This document shows, piece by piece, positions 6,590 through 6,629 of a stretch of DNA of 6,629 nt (position 1 is the stretch's first letter; every line of letters starts with the position of its first letter). Under the pieces are notes generated by a model. That model made no database searches and was not told the DNA's origin. It worked only from the letters and a program-made list of their open reading frames with translations. The translations under genes were made by a program, and so were the position numbers. This DNA is from Acidaminococcus sp. CAG:917 (GTDB lineage Bacteria; Bacillota; Clostridia; Christensenellales; CAG-917): assembly GCA_000437555.1 (NCBI GenBank), contig FR901009.1, positions 47,802 to 54,430 of the forward strand, written 5' to 3'.

Positions 6590-6629
6590 ATTGCTATTTA
6601 TTCAATAAATTAAACCCATTGATTTTCCA

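Overview
The window looks like chromosomal DNA from a low-GC Gram-positive anaerobe, most likely an uncultured member of the Clostridia. The evidence is the conserved Firmicutes neighbourhood of a divergent rpmB facing asp23 (yloU), fakA (yloV) and recG, strong AGGAGG/GGAG ribosome binding sites, sigma-A-type promoters and A+T-rich intergenic DNA.

The outstanding feature is on the minus strand at about 1..1681. A near-consensus promoter (TTGACA, 16 nt, TATAAT) starts a roughly 600-nt RNA with no open frame of its own. Its two ends pair with each other, and it contains many local helices. Directly after its 3' end, with a good ribosome binding site, comes a gene for a four-helix membrane protein related to the DUF21/CorB (CNNM) type. 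This pairing of RNA and protein is the signature of OLE (Ornate, Large, Extremophilic) RNA and its partner OapA, a membrane-bound ribonucleoprotein linked to cold, alcohol, energy and magnesium stress in Halalkalibacterium (Bacillus) halodurans. The oapA copy is cut by the left window edge and carries an acidic, cysteine-containing N-terminal extension of about 160 residues, followed by a lysine-rich patch. This extension is not something I know from described OapA proteins.

The middle of the window (1871..5865, minus strand) is one tight operon: asp23 (envelope/lipid-associated Asp23/Gls24 protein), fakA (fatty acid kinase catalytic subunit) and recG (branched-DNA helicase). asp23 and fakA are 21 nt apart, and fakA and recG are 2 nt apart. 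No strong terminator is visible between recG and the OLE promoter, so the OLE-oapA unit could receive both its own transcripts and read-through from the operon.

On the plus strand at the right, rpmB (ribosomal protein L28, zinc-binding form) is transcribed divergently from asp23 and ends at a clear intrinsic terminator (6220..6246). After about 200 nt of A+T-rich DNA there is a 47-codon gene with its own promoter and ribosome binding site. It encodes a small amphipathic basic-then-acidic protein that I do not recognise.

Taken together, the window places an OLE-OapA system next to lipid, envelope and DNA-repair genes instead of the isoprenoid gene cluster known from B. halodurans.
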